Notes under the pieces: generated by a model | Told to the model about the DNA's origin: nothing | Seen by the model: the letters and a program-made list of their open reading frames with translations, nothing else | The model's database searches: none | Assembly (NCBI RefSeq): GCF_011303555.1 | Contig: NZ_CP049868.1 | Coordinates: forward strand, 4,092,001 to 4,156,000 | Direction: 5' to 3' | Length of the DNA stretch: 64,000 nucleotides | Source: Pedobacter sp. HDW13 | GTDB lineage: Bacteria; Bacteroidota; Bacteroidia; Sphingobacteriales; Sphingobacteriaceae | Program-made: the position numbers and the translations under genes | In this document: one piece after another, positions 26,356 to 35,068 of the stretch | Numbering within the stretch: the first letter of the stretch is position 1 | How the letters are laid out: each line of letters opens with the position of its first letter

Positions 26356-28269
26356 ATGAAAACATTGAAAATCTTGTCTTTGCTCGTGCTTGCAGCAGGG
26401 GCAGCGCAGGCACAAGGTGTAAAATTTGCGGTTAATCAACCCGCTGCAGGTAGCAAAGTTAAGTTTACCTATACGCCAAAAGGAACCAATCTCGAAAACC
26501 TGGCCGATGTAAAATGTACCAGCTATACTTTCTTCTCGGGTACAAACCCAAAGAATGCCAAAGTTGAGCTGGTAAAAGATGGCGAAATTTATAAAGGAGA
26601 AATTTCTACACCTGATAGTGCAACCGTTGTAGGACTTGCCTTTTCAGTTGGCGATCAAAAAGATGAAGCGCCTGCTGGTTATGTTTTGGAACTCACAAAA
26701 GGAGGAAAAGTAGCGCCTGAGGCCTACCTTAACGAAGCTTTTCTCTATGGTTTAGCCGGTAATTATTACCTGGGGCTTACGCTCGATCCTGAAAAAGCTG
26801 AGGGACTTTATAAACAAGCTTTTACATTAAAGCCTGAACTTAAAAAGAAAAATTTATATGCTTATCTGTCTCTCGCATATAAAGCTGATAAAGAAAAAGG
26901 CGGCAAAATGATTAACGAAAACATTCAGCAGCTGGCTAAAATAAAAGACCCCCAGGAGGAAGACCTGACAACCACCTTAAACCTGTATAATTTGTTAAAG
27001 CAAAAGCCGCAGGTTGATTCGGTTAAAGCCATTTTGCTTAAAAAATATCCGAAAGGTAATTATGCTTACGGGCAAGATATGAATGCAATTTATGGAACCA
27101 AAGATTTTGCTGAGCAAGAGAAAAAGGCTTTGGATATGATTGCGAAATATCAATACGATCCAGCTAAAAAAGCTGATGAATCGAAATTAAACTCTGTTTA
27201 CAATATTTTGGCTGGTTCGAGTATCAGAGCTAAAGCTTTAGATAAGTTTGAGTTGTACAGTAGCAAGGTAACCAATAAGCAGAGCAAAGCTGGTTTGTAC
27301 AATAATTTTGCCTGGCCGTCGGCCGAGAAAAAAGAGAACTTGGAACTGGCGACAAAACTTTCTAAGCAATCGCTCGATTTGATAGAAGCGGCCAAAAAAG
27401 ATGAAGTTCCGGCTTATTTCTCTTCAAAAGATGAATATATAAAATCGCTGGATCGGGCTTATGCCATGTATGCCGATACCTATGCGCTATTGCTGCATCA
27501 TCAGGGTAATAATAAAGAAGCTTTGGCTTATCAGGAAAAAGCCAAAGCCTTTAATGATGCCAGTGGAAACGAACGGTACATCATGTATTTAAATTTAACA
27601 GGTAATAAAGATAAAGCCTATACTGAAGCCGAAAAGATCATAAAAGAAGGGAAAGCTACCGACTCTTTGAAAGCAACCTTCAAAACACTTTACATCACTT
27701 TAAAAAAGGAAGGTTCTTATGAAACCTATATTGCCAACTTGGAAAAAGCAGCTATTGAGAAAGAAAGGGCAGAATGGACGAAGAAAATGATCAATATCCC
27801 TGCCCCGGCTTTTTCATTAACCAATTTAAAAGGCGAAACGGTTAGTTTAGCCAATTTAAAAGGCAAAATTGTAATATTAGATTATTGGGCTACCTGGTGT
27901 GGTCCGTGTGTAGCCTCTTTTCCGGGGATGCAAAAAGCAATGGCTAAATATTCGGCCAACCCTAATGTGGTTTTCTTGTTCGTAAATACCTGGCAAACAG
28001 AAGATAATCGCGAAAAACTAGTGACAGATTTCATTGCTGAAAAGAAATACAATTTTAATGTGCTTTACGATACCAAGAATGCGAAAGATCCTTCGAAATT
28101 TGATGTAGTAAGTGCTTATAAAGTGGATGGAATTCCGACAAAATTTATAATAGATGCAGATGGAAATATCAGGTTTAAAGCGGTAGGCTTTTCTGGTTCG
28201 GATGATGGTGTAGTTAAAGAAATAGATGCGATGGTTGGATTATTGGCTTCGAAAGAATCGAGCAAATAA
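26356..28269 (+). CDS. TlpA-like thioredoxin-domain protein, exported
   Basis: 637-residue exported protein. The signal peptide ends at AQAQ (about residue 20). A long N-terminal region of about 480 residues has beta-rich then helical, TPR-like sequence of the kind seen in Bacteroidota TlpA proteins. The C-terminal TlpA/AhpC-TSA domain begins near INIPAPAFSLTNLKG and has the redox motif W514-C-G-P-C518 and the cis-proline loop VDGIPTKF. It is probably a periplasmic thiol-disulfide reductase, substrate unknown. A perfect bidirectional terminator follows. Confidence 0.88.
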   Translation: MKTLKILSLLVLAAGAAQAQGVKFAVNQPAAGSKVKFTYTPKGTNLENLADVKCTSYTFFSGTNPKNAKVELVKDGEIYKGEISTPDSATVVGLAFSVGDQKDEAPAGYVLELTKGGKVAPEAYLNEAFLYGLAGNYYLGLTLDPEKAEGLYKQAFTLKPELKKKNLYAYLSLAYKADKEKGGKMINENIQQLAKIKDPQEEDLTTTLNLYNLLKQKPQVDSVKAILLKKYPKGNYAYGQDMNAIYGTKDFAEQEKKALDMIAKYQYDPAKKADESKLNSVYNILAGSSIRAKALDKFELYSSKVTNKQSKAGLYNNFAWPSAEKKENLELATKLSKQSLDLIEAAKKDEVPAYFSSKDEYIKSLDRAYAMYADTYALLLHHQGNNKEALAYQEKAKAFNDASGNERYIMYLNLTGNKDKAYTEAEKIIKEGKATDSLKATFKTLYITLKKEGSYETYIANLEKAAIEKERAEWTKKMINIPAPAFSLTNLKGETVSLANLKGKIVILDYWATWCGPCVASFPGMQKAMAKYSANPNVVFLFVNTWQTEDNREKLVTDFIAEKKYNFNVLYDTKNAKDPSKFDVVSAYKVDGIPTKFIIDADGNIRFKAVGFSGSDDGVVKEIDAMVGLLASKESSK

Positions 28270-28285
28270 TAAGGAATTAAAAATT

Positions 28286-28327
28286 AAACGGGGCTGGTTA
28301 TTCTTGCAATACAGCCCCGTTTTTTAA
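28286..28327. terminator. Bidirectional terminator between tlpA-like gene and guaD
   Basis: Perfect 11-bp stem AAACGGGGCTG (28286-28296) with CAGCCCCGTTT (28312-28322), then T-run on the plus strand. The T-run reaches the guaD stop. Confidence 0.9.
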
Positions 28328-28806
28328 TAAGTTATCCGCAAAGGCGAGGTTTCCCAAAGCTTAAAAGCTTCCAGGGCCTCATCGCGCATCAGTTGTACCA
28401 CGGGTAAAGTTCTTTTATCCATGGGTTTTTCCAGTTCATCGTAAATAAACTTATCACTGAAACCAATGTTTTCTGCATCGGTTTTGGTATTGGCGTAATA
28501 AATGGTTTCGATTCGAGCCCAGTAAATGGCGCCTAAACACATGGGGCAGGGCTCGCAGCTGGTATATACCACACAACCACTCAAATCAAAAGTGCCCAGT
28601 ACTTCGCAAGCTAGTCGAATGGCCGATACTTCAGCGTGGGCAGTAGGATCGTTAGTTGAGGTTACTTTATTGGCCGATCCGGCAATAAATTTGCCATCCT
28701 TTACAATCACCGCACCGAAAGGGCCACCTATATGCTGGCTTACATTTTTTACCGATAGCGCTATGGCCATCTGCATAAATTCTTCGTGTTGTTTGTTGTT
28801 TTCCAT
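28324..28806 (-). CDS. guaD: Guanine deaminase (cytidine-deaminase fold)
   Basis: 160-residue zinc-dependent deaminase that converts guanine to xanthine. Zinc ligands and catalytic Glu are visible as H57-A-E59 and P-C87-P-M-C90. The whole sequence, including IGGPFGAVIVKDG, SNDPTAHAEV-like STNDPTAHAEV and GFSDKFIYDELEKP, follows the Bacillus GuaD type rather than the tRNA-specific TadA type. I choose the ATG at 28806: the alternative at 28824 lies inside the T-run of the upstream terminator. Confidence 0.87.
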   Translation of the reverse strand: MENNKQHEEFMQMAIALSVKNVSQHIGGPFGAVIVKDGKFIAGSANKVTSTNDPTAHAEVSAIRLACEVLGTFDLSGCVVYTSCEPCPMCLGAIYWARIETIYYANTKTDAENIGFSDKFIYDELEKPMDKRTLPVVQLMRDEALEAFKLWETSPLRITY

Positions 28807-28821
28807 CGTTAAATTATTGCA

Positions 28822-28854
28822 CAAAAAAAATGCCCCGATTTTATCCAGGGCATT
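28822..28854 (-). terminator. Terminator after the OmpH-like gene
   Basis: On the minus strand AATGCCC (28848-28854) pairs with GGGCATT (28829-28835), followed by T8. It ends the OmpH transcript just before guaD and shows that guaD starts at 28806. Confidence 0.85.
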
Positions 28855-28875
28855 CTAATTAAATATTTTTACAAC

Positions 28876-29475
28876 TTATTTTTTGCTGTATTCAGCATTT
28901 AAGCCTTTAATTACTTCCGATGTTACATCTAAGCTTTCGTCTGCAAATAAAATAGCGCTGTTACCTTTTGAGTAAGTTAAAACCATTTTAAAGCCTTTTT
29001 CTTTGGCATAAACTTTTAGGTAAGCTGCAACTTTATCATAAAGCTTCTCGTTTTCAACAGCTTGCTCGTTTTGTAAAGCGCCACCTGCATTTTGCTGGTA
29101 GGTTTGAAGCTCCTGTTGTTTACGAGCCAAACGTTCTTCAGTCGATTTACGTTGATCGGCTGATAGAGTTTGTGCTGATTGCTGATACTGGGCCACTTCA
29201 CGTTGAAAAGCCTGTCCTTTAGCCTGCATATCAGACTGTGCATTTTTGGTTTTACCCTCAAATTTCACCTTAAGATCTTTGAAATATTCGTATTTTGTTA
29301 ACAAAGAATCAGAGTTAACATATACAATTTTCTCACTTGCAGAAACTGCTGCAGTAGGGCTATCTGTTTTTTTTGTTTCAGTAGTTTTAGCTTCTTTGTT
29401 CTGGCAGGCTGTGAAAGTTGTAATCAAAGCAGCTGTCGCAAATAAACCAAAGGTTTTGAAGGTTCTTCTTTCCAT
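28876..29475 (-). CDS. OmpH/Skp family lipoprotein
   Basis: 199-residue periplasmic chaperone-like protein. A lipobox at FTAC lipidates C24, unlike classical soluble Skp. The middle (about 70-150) is charged, Gln/Lys-rich and strongly helical, consistent with the Skp coiled-coil arms, and the start KIVYVNSDSLL matches the OmpH domain. It is monocistronic: it has its own promoter (29496-29526) and terminator. It is not beside bamA here. Confidence 0.85.
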   Translation of the reverse strand: MERRTFKTFGLFATAALITTFTACQNKEAKTTETKKTDSPTAAVSASEKIVYVNSDSLLTKYEYFKDLKVKFEGKTKNAQSDMQAKGQAFQREVAQYQQSAQTLSADQRKSTEERLARKQQELQTYQQNAGGALQNEQAVENEKLYDKVAAYLKVYAKEKGFKMVLTYSKGNSAILFADESLDVTSEVIKGLNAEYSKK

Positions 29476-29495
29476 TATTGTTTAATAAATTTTAG

Positions 29496-29526
29496 CAAAC
29501 TTATATAAATTAGTTTTGATATGCAA
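29496..29526 (-). promoter_or_regulatory. Promoter of the OmpH-like gene
   Basis: On the minus strand TTG (29524-29526), a 20-nt spacer and TAAGTTTG (29496-29503) match the Bacteroidota -33/-7 pattern, 20 bp before the ATG. Confidence 0.6.
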
Positions 29527-29970
29527 TTTAAGAATTACACTGTACTGACTTAAAACGCCAGGCTTTACAAATTATTTGAAAAGCAATAACAGTTTTTCAT
29601 TTTAAAGCTTCTTCCTGCTATCGCTTTACTGTACAAACAGCTGGAAAAAAGCTGTTTGCTTCGTGTTCGCTTATATCGGGTTTAGGTAGCTAAGGCAGCT
29701 TTAAAATTAGCGGTAGCGTGTGCATAACTAACAAAAGAACCACAATGTGAATATTAAACCCGATCCGATAGCTATCGGATAAAATGGAAAGCACCCGATT
29801 CTTCATCGGGACTTGTAATGTAGCGCGGGACTAACGCTGAAATGGAATGCAGGTTTGGCTTTTCAATAGCATATTTAAACTATGCCTAACAGCTTTTTGC
29901 TTTGGTCTTTAAGCGGTCACATCTCTCCTCAAAACTTATCCACATATTAGCTTAATTGCCAAAATTTCCG
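29527..29970. repeat. Gap before gyrB holding several hairpins and a dispersed repeat
   Basis: No gene is visible. It contains an AAACAGCT/AGCTGTTT inverted repeat near 29635-29660, the perfect palindrome ATCCGATAGCTATCGGAT (29763-29780), a CCCGAT/ATCGGG hairpin (29794-29810), and GCTTTGGTCTTTAAGC (29899-29914), an exact copy of 1800-1815. It looks like a landing strip of short dispersed repeats. Confidence 0.6.
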
Positions 29971-29978
29971 TATTTTTG
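29971..29978 (+). promoter_or_regulatory. -7 box (TATTTTTG) of gyrB
   Basis: TATTTTTG fits TAnnTTTG and lies 24 bp before the gyrB ATG. No clear -33 element at normal spacing. Confidence 0.55.
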
Positions 29979-30002
29979 ATACTTATAGTTTTTAATTAAT
30001 AT

Positions 30003-31961
30003 ATGAGCGAAGAACAGGATTTAAAGTCAAATTATTCGGCAGATAATATACAGGTTTTAGAAGGTTTAGAAGCGGTGCGTAAGCGCCCTTCGATGTATAT
30101 AGGTGATACGGGTGTTAAAGGATTACACCATTTGGTTTACGAGGTTGTAGATAACTCTATTGATGAGGCTTTGGCTGGTCATGCAGATACAATCGACGTT
30201 AGGATTTTACAAGGAAACTCGATCAGGGTTGAAGATAACGGCCGTGGTATCCCGACCGGAATTAATACTAAAGAAAATAAATCGGCGCTTGAGATCGTAA
30301 TGACGGTTTTACACGCCGGTGGTAAATTTGATAAAGATACTTACAAAGTTTCTGGTGGTTTACACGGTGTGGGGGTAAGTTGCGTTAACGCCTTATCTAC
30401 CGATTTAAAAGCAGAGGTGCACCGTGAAGGTAAAATCTGGATGCAGGAGTATAAAATTGGGGTTCCGCAATATGATGTGAAAGAAGTTGGAACTACGGAT
30501 AAGCGTGGTACGATTGTAACTTTTACTCCGGATGCAACTATCTTTACCCAAACTACCGAATACAAATACGATACTTTAGCTGGTCGTTTGCGCGAGCTGG
30601 CTTTCTTAAATAAAGGCATTAAGCTTACTTTAACAGATGAGCGTGAAACTTTAGCCGATGGCAGTTTCTTCGCCGAAACTTTCCACTCGGAAGGTGGTTT
30701 GAAAGAGTTTGTTGCCTTTTTAGATGGTACACGTACTTCGATCTTGGCTGAACCAATTTATATTGAAGGTATTAAAAATGGTATTCCGGTTGAGCTGGCT
30801 TTCCAGTATAACGACAGTTATTCTGAAAATGTACACTCTTACGTAAACAACATTAATACCCACGAAGGTGGTACCCATATTGCGGGTTTCCGCAGGGGTT
30901 TAACCCGTACTTTAAAAAACTATGCCGATAAGGAAGGTTTGTTAAAGAACGTAAAAATGGAAATTACCGGCGATGACTTTAGAGAAGGTTTAACTGCGGT
31001 AGTTTCTGTAAAAGTACAAGAGCCTCAGTTTGAAGGACAAACTAAAACCAAACTGGGTAACAGTGAGGTAATGGGATCGGTAGATGTGGCTGTAGGTGAG
31101 GCACTGGGTAATTACCTGGAAGAAAATCCGAAAGAAGCCAAAATGATTATCAATAAGGTAATCTTAGCTGCTACTGCGCGTGCAGCGGCACGTAAAGCCC
31201 GCGAAATGGTTCAACGGAAGAGCGTAATGGGCGGTTCGGGTTTACCTGGTAAACTGGCCGATTGCTCTGACAGTGATCCGGAAAGATGCGAAATCTACTT
31301 GGTAGAGGGTGACTCGGCGGGTGGTACCGCTAAGCAAGGTCGCGATAGAAACATTCAGGCTATTTTACCTTTAAAGGGTAAGATTCTGAACGTAGAGAAA
31401 GCGATGGAGCACAAAATTTACGAGAACGACGAGATTAAAAATATGTTTACCGCAATTGGGGTGAGCATTGGTACACCTGAAGATGATAAGGCCTTGAACT
31501 TAACTAAACTGCGTTACCACAAAATCGTAATCATGACGGATGCTGATATTGACGGTTCGCACATTACGACCCTGATTTTAACATTCTTCTACCGTTACAT
31601 GCGCGCATTAATTGAAGCTGGTTATGTTTACATTGCATCGCCACCACTTTATCAGGTTAAAAAAGGTAAAGATTTCGAATATTGCTGGAATGACGTACAA
31701 CGCGATGCGGCTGTACAACGTTTAAAAGGTGCAGGTAAGGAAGAAAGCGTACACATTCAACGTTACAAAGGTTTGGGTGAGATGAACGCCGAGCAGTTGT
31801 GGGATACTACTTTAAATCCGGCAACGCGTACTTTATTGCAGGCTACCATTGAAAGTGCTGCAGAATGCGATCACACTTTCTCTATGTTAATGGGCGATGA
31901 AGTTGCACCACGTAGAGAGTTTATTGAGCGTAACGCGAAATATGCGAAGATTGATGCTTAA
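30003..31961 (+). CDS. gyrB: DNA gyrase subunit B
   Basis: ATPase subunit of the type II topoisomerase that introduces negative supercoils. 652 residues, normal for Bacteroidota GyrB. The GHKL ATPase domain shows VRKRPSMYIG, EVVDNSIDEALAG and DNGRGIP; the TOPRIM domain has EGDSAGG, PLKGKILNVEKA and DADIDGSHI; the end carries QRYKGLGEMNAEQLWDTT. The RRPxMYIGDT and length favour GyrB over ParE. It has its own -7 box and a terminator. Confidence 0.97.
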   Translation: MSEEQDLKSNYSADNIQVLEGLEAVRKRPSMYIGDTGVKGLHHLVYEVVDNSIDEALAGHADTIDVRILQGNSIRVEDNGRGIPTGINTKENKSALEIVMTVLHAGGKFDKDTYKVSGGLHGVGVSCVNALSTDLKAEVHREGKIWMQEYKIGVPQYDVKEVGTTDKRGTIVTFTPDATIFTQTTEYKYDTLAGRLRELAFLNKGIKLTLTDERETLADGSFFAETFHSEGGLKEFVAFLDGTRTSILAEPIYIEGIKNGIPVELAFQYNDSYSENVHSYVNNINTHEGGTHIAGFRRGLTRTLKNYADKEGLLKNVKMEITGDDFREGLTAVVSVKVQEPQFEGQTKTKLGNSEVMGSVDVAVGEALGNYLEENPKEAKMIINKVILAATARAAARKAREMVQRKSVMGGSGLPGKLADCSDSDPERCEIYLVEGDSAGGTAKQGRDRNIQAILPLKGKILNVEKAMEHKIYENDEIKNMFTAIGVSIGTPEDDKALNLTKLRYHKIVIMTDADIDGSHITTLILTFFYRYMRALIEAGYVYIASPPLYQVKKGKDFEYCWNDVQRDAAVQRLKGAGKEESVHIQRYKGLGEMNAEQLWDTTLNPATRTLLQATIESAAECDHTFSMLMGDEVAPRREFIERNAKYAKIDA

Positions 31962-31964
31962 TTG

Positions 31965-32045
31965 AGCTTAAAGCTCAAAGACTAAAGCAGAAAGCTAAAT
32001 AATTAACCCTTTTCAAGTTAAATCTTGGAAAGGGTTTTTGTTTTT
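31965..32045 (+). terminator. gyrB terminator preceded by AAAGACTAAAGC repeat
   Basis: The stem AACCCTTTTCAAG (32005-32017) pairs with CTTGGAAAGGGTT (32024-32036), followed by T-rich sequence. Just before it, 31973-31988 reads GCTCAAAGACTAAAGC, which shares the words GCTCAAAG and AAAGACTAAAGC with the rpoB-rpoC gap. Confidence 0.8.
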
Positions 32046-32070
32046 TAATGATATTAATTCTAAAATTTAT

Positions 32071-32109
32071 ATACATAGTTTTCTTATGTATTTGTATTTT
32101 ATACATTTG
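32071..32109 (+). promoter_or_regulatory. padR promoter with triple PadR half-sites
   Basis: Three half-sites at exact 15-nt period: ATACAT (32071-32076), ATGTAT (32086-32091) and ATACAT (32101-32106). PadR-family proteins recognise ATGT/ACAT half-sites. The third overlaps the -7 box TACATTTG (32102-32109), which ends 4 nt before the padR ATG. This suggests autorepression and a leaderless mRNA. Confidence 0.7.
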
Positions 32110-32113
32110 ACCT

Positions 32114-32452
32114 ATGGCAGTTAATAACGAATTATTTAAAGGCACCTTACAAACCATTATCCTCAATCTTTTATCAGAAAATGAGCGGATGTACGGTTAT
32201 GAAATTACGCAAATGGTAAAATCGGTTACAAAAGGAGAATTACTGTTGAAAGAAGGTGCGCTGTATCCAGCATTGCACAAACTCGAAGCCGAAGGTTTGC
32301 TCGAAACCACTACAGAAGTGGTTGGAAACAGGCTTAGGAAATATTACTCTTTATCTAAAGATGGTGAGAAAGAAGTGATAAATAAGCTTCAGGAAGCAAA
32401 GGATTTTATTGGTCATTTACAAGTGTTGTTAAACTTGAAGCCAGTAATTTAA
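32114..32452 (+). CDS. PadR family transcriptional regulator
   Basis: 112-residue winged-helix regulator with the PadR core: LKGTLQTIIL-like FKGTLQTIILNLLSE, YGYEITQ, LLKEGALYPALHKLEAEGLL and the wing sequence RKYYSL. Small PadR proteins of this size usually sense a ligand or stress and control an adjacent membrane gene. The three ATACAT/ATGTAT half-sites over its own promoter indicate autoregulation. A HAAS-like membrane protein follows 37 bp downstream, the usual PadR partner. Confidence 0.93.
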   Translation: MAVNNELFKGTLQTIILNLLSENERMYGYEITQMVKSVTKGELLLKEGALYPALHKLEAEGLLETTTEVVGNRLRKYYSLSKDGEKEVINKLQEAKDFIGHLQVLLNLKPVI

Positions 32453-32489
32453 AGGAAATTAACAACAGAAAAATTTTGATCATTTAAGA

Positions 32490-32966
32490 ATGAACTTAAC
32501 TAAAGAACAATTAGAGGAGCTTAGACGTTTTATCCGGCAAAAGGGTATTTCTTATATTGATGTGCAGATGGAAATTTTAGACCATGTGGCTTCATCTGTA
32601 GAAGAAAAGATGACCAATAAGCCCGATCTGGATTTTGAAAACGCACTTAAACGAACCTACAAAGGTTTCGGGGTTTTAGGTTTTAATGTTATTGTAAATG
32701 GAATTGTTAATGCCATTCAGAAAAGATATAACCGCTTTTTCTGGAAAAGTTTTACTTCTTTTTTTGGTTTCAGGTATATTTCAATTGTATGTTTTTCAGT
32801 GTTGGCGCTCTATAAAATGCTTGCATTTATAGGGAAGGATGAGTTTTACAAATTCACTATCATCGGATTACTTGTTATTACCGCTGGTGTATTGTTAACC
32901 AATTTTCTGATCAAAGACTATAAAAAATACCTTTCCTTTAAATCTGGAACTTCCTTTCCTTTTTAG
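32490..32966 (+). CDS. PadR-associated membrane protein (HAAS-like), apparently truncated
   Basis: 158 residues. The N-terminal ~60 residues are helical and resemble the HAAS region of PadR partner proteins (YIDVQMEILDHVASSVEEKM). Two hydrophobic spans follow (RYISIVCFSVLALYKMLAF and FTIIGLLVITAGVLLTNFLI). The frame ends abruptly at TAG 32964-32966 after a T-run. In the +2 frame an open stretch (FPFLGTG, then FFANLIIN) continues into the next hydrophobic segments without its own good start. I infer a single-base loss in the T-run near 32960-32964 in a gene of about 225 residues with four membrane spans. Confidence 0.7.
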   Translation: MNLTKEQLEELRRFIRQKGISYIDVQMEILDHVASSVEEKMTNKPDLDFENALKRTYKGFGVLGFNVIVNGIVNAIQKRYNRFFWKSFTSFFGFRYISIVCFSVLALYKMLAFIGKDEFYKFTIIGLLVITAGVLLTNFLIKDYKKYLSFKSGTSFPF

Positions 32967-33169
32967 GTACGGGGTTGTTTTTTGCCAATTTGATAATAAA
33001 TAAAATGTCTGCAAGTACTACTGTTTTATCAATGATCGCATGGCAGTTAGCAGCTGCATTATCAGTTGTGTTATTTATAGTTTATTTCATAGCAGCTTTA
33101 AAAACCGCAAAGGCGGGCATGAATGAAAGTAAATCATTAATAGAGAAATATAACATATTGTATAACTAG
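32966..33169 (+). pseudogene. Probable C-terminal piece of the PadR-associated membrane protein
   Basis: Reads GTGLFFANLIINKMS, then a strong membrane span (SMIAWQLAAALSVVLFIVYF) and a short polar tail ending NILYN. The only starts are a TTG at 32975 and an ATG at 33005 without a ribosome site or promoter. Frame continuity with the preceding gene except for one base makes a frameshifted C-terminus the best explanation; an independent 54-residue membrane protein from 33005 is the alternative. Confidence 0.5.
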
Positions 33170-33196
33170 TTTTGTTGGGTTATAAGATAGTACACA

Positions 33197-33230
33197 AAAA
33201 AGCCATTCAAAAATTTCGAATGGCTTTTAT
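33197..33230. terminator. Bidirectional terminator after the PadR operon
   Basis: Perfect 11-bp stem AAAAGCCATTC (33198-33208) with GAATGGCTTTT (33218-33228). Confidence 0.85.
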
Positions 33231-33324
33231 TATTTGTACACTTAACTACAGCCGCTCCTCATCCAAGGAACAAACCGTAGTACTTAACTAACCGCTATCA
33301 AACGATTTTCTTTATCGACTGGCC

Positions 33325-34251
33325 CTACAAAATGTAGTACGATCCTACAGGAGCCAGTTCTGTTTGAGGTTTATCCTCGTATATTTTATTGTCATCCAGC
33401 ATCTGGCATAAATCGCGTTCAATGTTTCTGCAAATGGTGGTGGTTGGTGTATCAGTCGGTTTATTTTCGAATGGATCCTGTAGATGTACCGCCATTTTTT
33501 CTACTAAAAGAAAAAACGCTGCAATAGCTACAACCAGAGGTACCTCCATATATCCGAAGTATTCTATCAAACCAAATGGAAGCAATACAATAAATAAATG
33601 AATAGACATATTGATGTATTTGCTATAGGTAACCGGAAAAACCGTGTTTTTGATCCTTTCCGAACCGCCCATGTGGTTACACAAGGCTGTAATGGTTTTA
33701 TCGATCTCTATTTGCTGGTATTTATTTATCCAGCCTTCCTGTAAAGCTTTTTTAAGGTCCATAGCATGTAACTCCAGTATAGAAGTGGTTACATTTTTAC
33801 GTTTCTTAATAAAAGCCATTTCCTCGGCACTCAGGTATTCTTCCAATCCTTTTCGGGCGTTAAATCCTCTTAACGATTGGCTTAAAGCATAACACCAGGC
33901 AATCTGTCTTTTGATAAACTTTTCTTTAAAGGCTTCAATCTCATCGGAGCCATAAGGATTCTCTACGAACGACAATATCTGGCGGGAGATTGATCTCGAA
34001 TCGTTAACTATGGCCCCCCATAGGATTCTGGCCTCCCACCATCTATCGTAAGCCTGATTCGAACGAAATGCCAATAACAGGGAAATGATGGTTCCCAATA
34101 ATGCCGGTACTGCAACTGGAATGGATATACGCGTAACATGGAAGTTTTCGTATAGCACTACGATACCTATTGAGTAGCCTATAACAAACAGAAGTTCTTT
34201 CTTGATCTTCCCGAATATATAAGTGAGCGGAATATTATTTCGTAACAGCAT
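33325..34251 (-). CDS. Bestrophin family ion channel
   Basis: 308-residue inner-membrane protein of the bestrophin (UPF0187) family, pentameric anion or cation channels. Membrane spans lie near residues 15-55 and 215-260. The conserved AFRSNQAYDRWWEAR segment and the GGSERI motif identify the family. The Usp-like gene lies 27 bp upstream in the same direction, suggesting one operon linking an ion channel and a stress-type nucleotide-binding protein. Confidence 0.9.
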   Translation of the reverse strand: MLLRNNIPLTYIFGKIKKELLFVIGYSIGIVVLYENFHVTRISIPVAVPALLGTIISLLLAFRSNQAYDRWWEARILWGAIVNDSRSISRQILSFVENPYGSDEIEAFKEKFIKRQIAWCYALSQSLRGFNARKGLEEYLSAEEMAFIKKRKNVTTSILELHAMDLKKALQEGWINKYQQIEIDKTITALCNHMGGSERIKNTVFPVTYSKYINMSIHLFIVLLPFGLIEYFGYMEVPLVVAIAAFFLLVEKMAVHLQDPFENKPTDTPTTTICRNIERDLCQMLDDNKIYEDKPQTELAPVGSYYIL

Positions 34252-34278
34252 ATGATAATTTTTTTAAATGATTTTTGA

Positions 34279-34776
34279 TTAAGCACTTGCTTCCTGCAAC
34301 TGCGTTTCCTGAATCTTGGTATCGATTAAATTTTCTGTGGCCAAAACACTTGTTGGTGTTAACTGAATTACTGGGCATCCGGCACGTCCGGTTAAAAACT
34401 TCGGGTCGATGCTATATTTGTTGATGGGTGTAAAGTTGTAGCCATCTAAATAAGCAATACAGTCTACATCAAAAGCTTCGATAAAGTTTTTAAAGGCAGC
34501 AACCGTACTTCCGTAAAAATACTCAAGGCCTACTGCGCCAATCTGACCGGCATATTTTGCTTTAACCTCGTTTAATTGCTGATAAAATTCGTCGCTTATG
34601 TTTTCATAGTCGCGGCTGCGGCGGCTTAACATCAGCATATCGGTTATCGAATCTGATAATTTAAAAGCGTGTACAAAAATGATATTCAGGGTTTCGTTAC
34701 GCTGGTTTTGAACAAGCGCATCGATAATGTTAATGCTTCCTAATTTAAAATCGGTAGGTACTAAAACTGTTTTCAT
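34279..34776 (-). CDS. Universal stress protein-like
   Basis: 165-residue cytosolic protein with the UspA-like start KTVLVPTDFKLGSINIIDAL and a Rossmann-like alternation. The classical ATP-binding G-x2-G-x9-G(S/T) motif near the C-terminus is not evident, so it may not bind ATP. It is upstream of, and probably co-transcribed with, the bestrophin gene. Confidence 0.6.
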   Translation of the reverse strand: MKTVLVPTDFKLGSINIIDALVQNQRNETLNIIFVHAFKLSDSITDMLMLSRRSRDYENISDEFYQQLNEVKAKYAGQIGAVGLEYFYGSTVAAFKNFIEAFDVDCIAYLDGYNFTPINKYSIDPKFLTGRAGCPVIQLTPTSVLATENLIDTKIQETQLQEASA

Positions 34777-35068
34777 GGCTTTATCTTGTTTAAATGAATT
34801 AAATATTTATACAAGTTTAGCCCGAAGTTATTACAGCGAAATAAGAATGGTATTAGAATGAGATTAGAATGTACACCTTTTTGGAATTAACTGTTTATTG
34901 GTTCATTTGTGCTGGTAGAAAAACAATAACTGGTTTGCATTATTATTTCCCGCAGATTAAACAATGGATGCTTATCAGCGTATTCTGCGAAATCAGCGGG
35001 CGAGGAAATAGATTTACAATTAATTATTTTCCTGCAGATTTAAGGAGATTAACACGGAGCAACTAAAC

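Noticed and set aside
28324..28806. Reading the guanine deaminase as TadA
   Set aside because: The IGFSDKFIYDELEKP ending and overall match follow the GuaD type; the tRNA deaminase signature is absent.
30003..31961. Reading gyrB as parE
   Set aside because: N-terminal and C-terminal motifs and the 652-residue length fit GyrB.
33005..33169. A separate small membrane protein gene
   Set aside because: No promoter or ribosome site, and the frame continues upstream over the stop of the previous gene, so a frameshifted end is more likely, though not proven.
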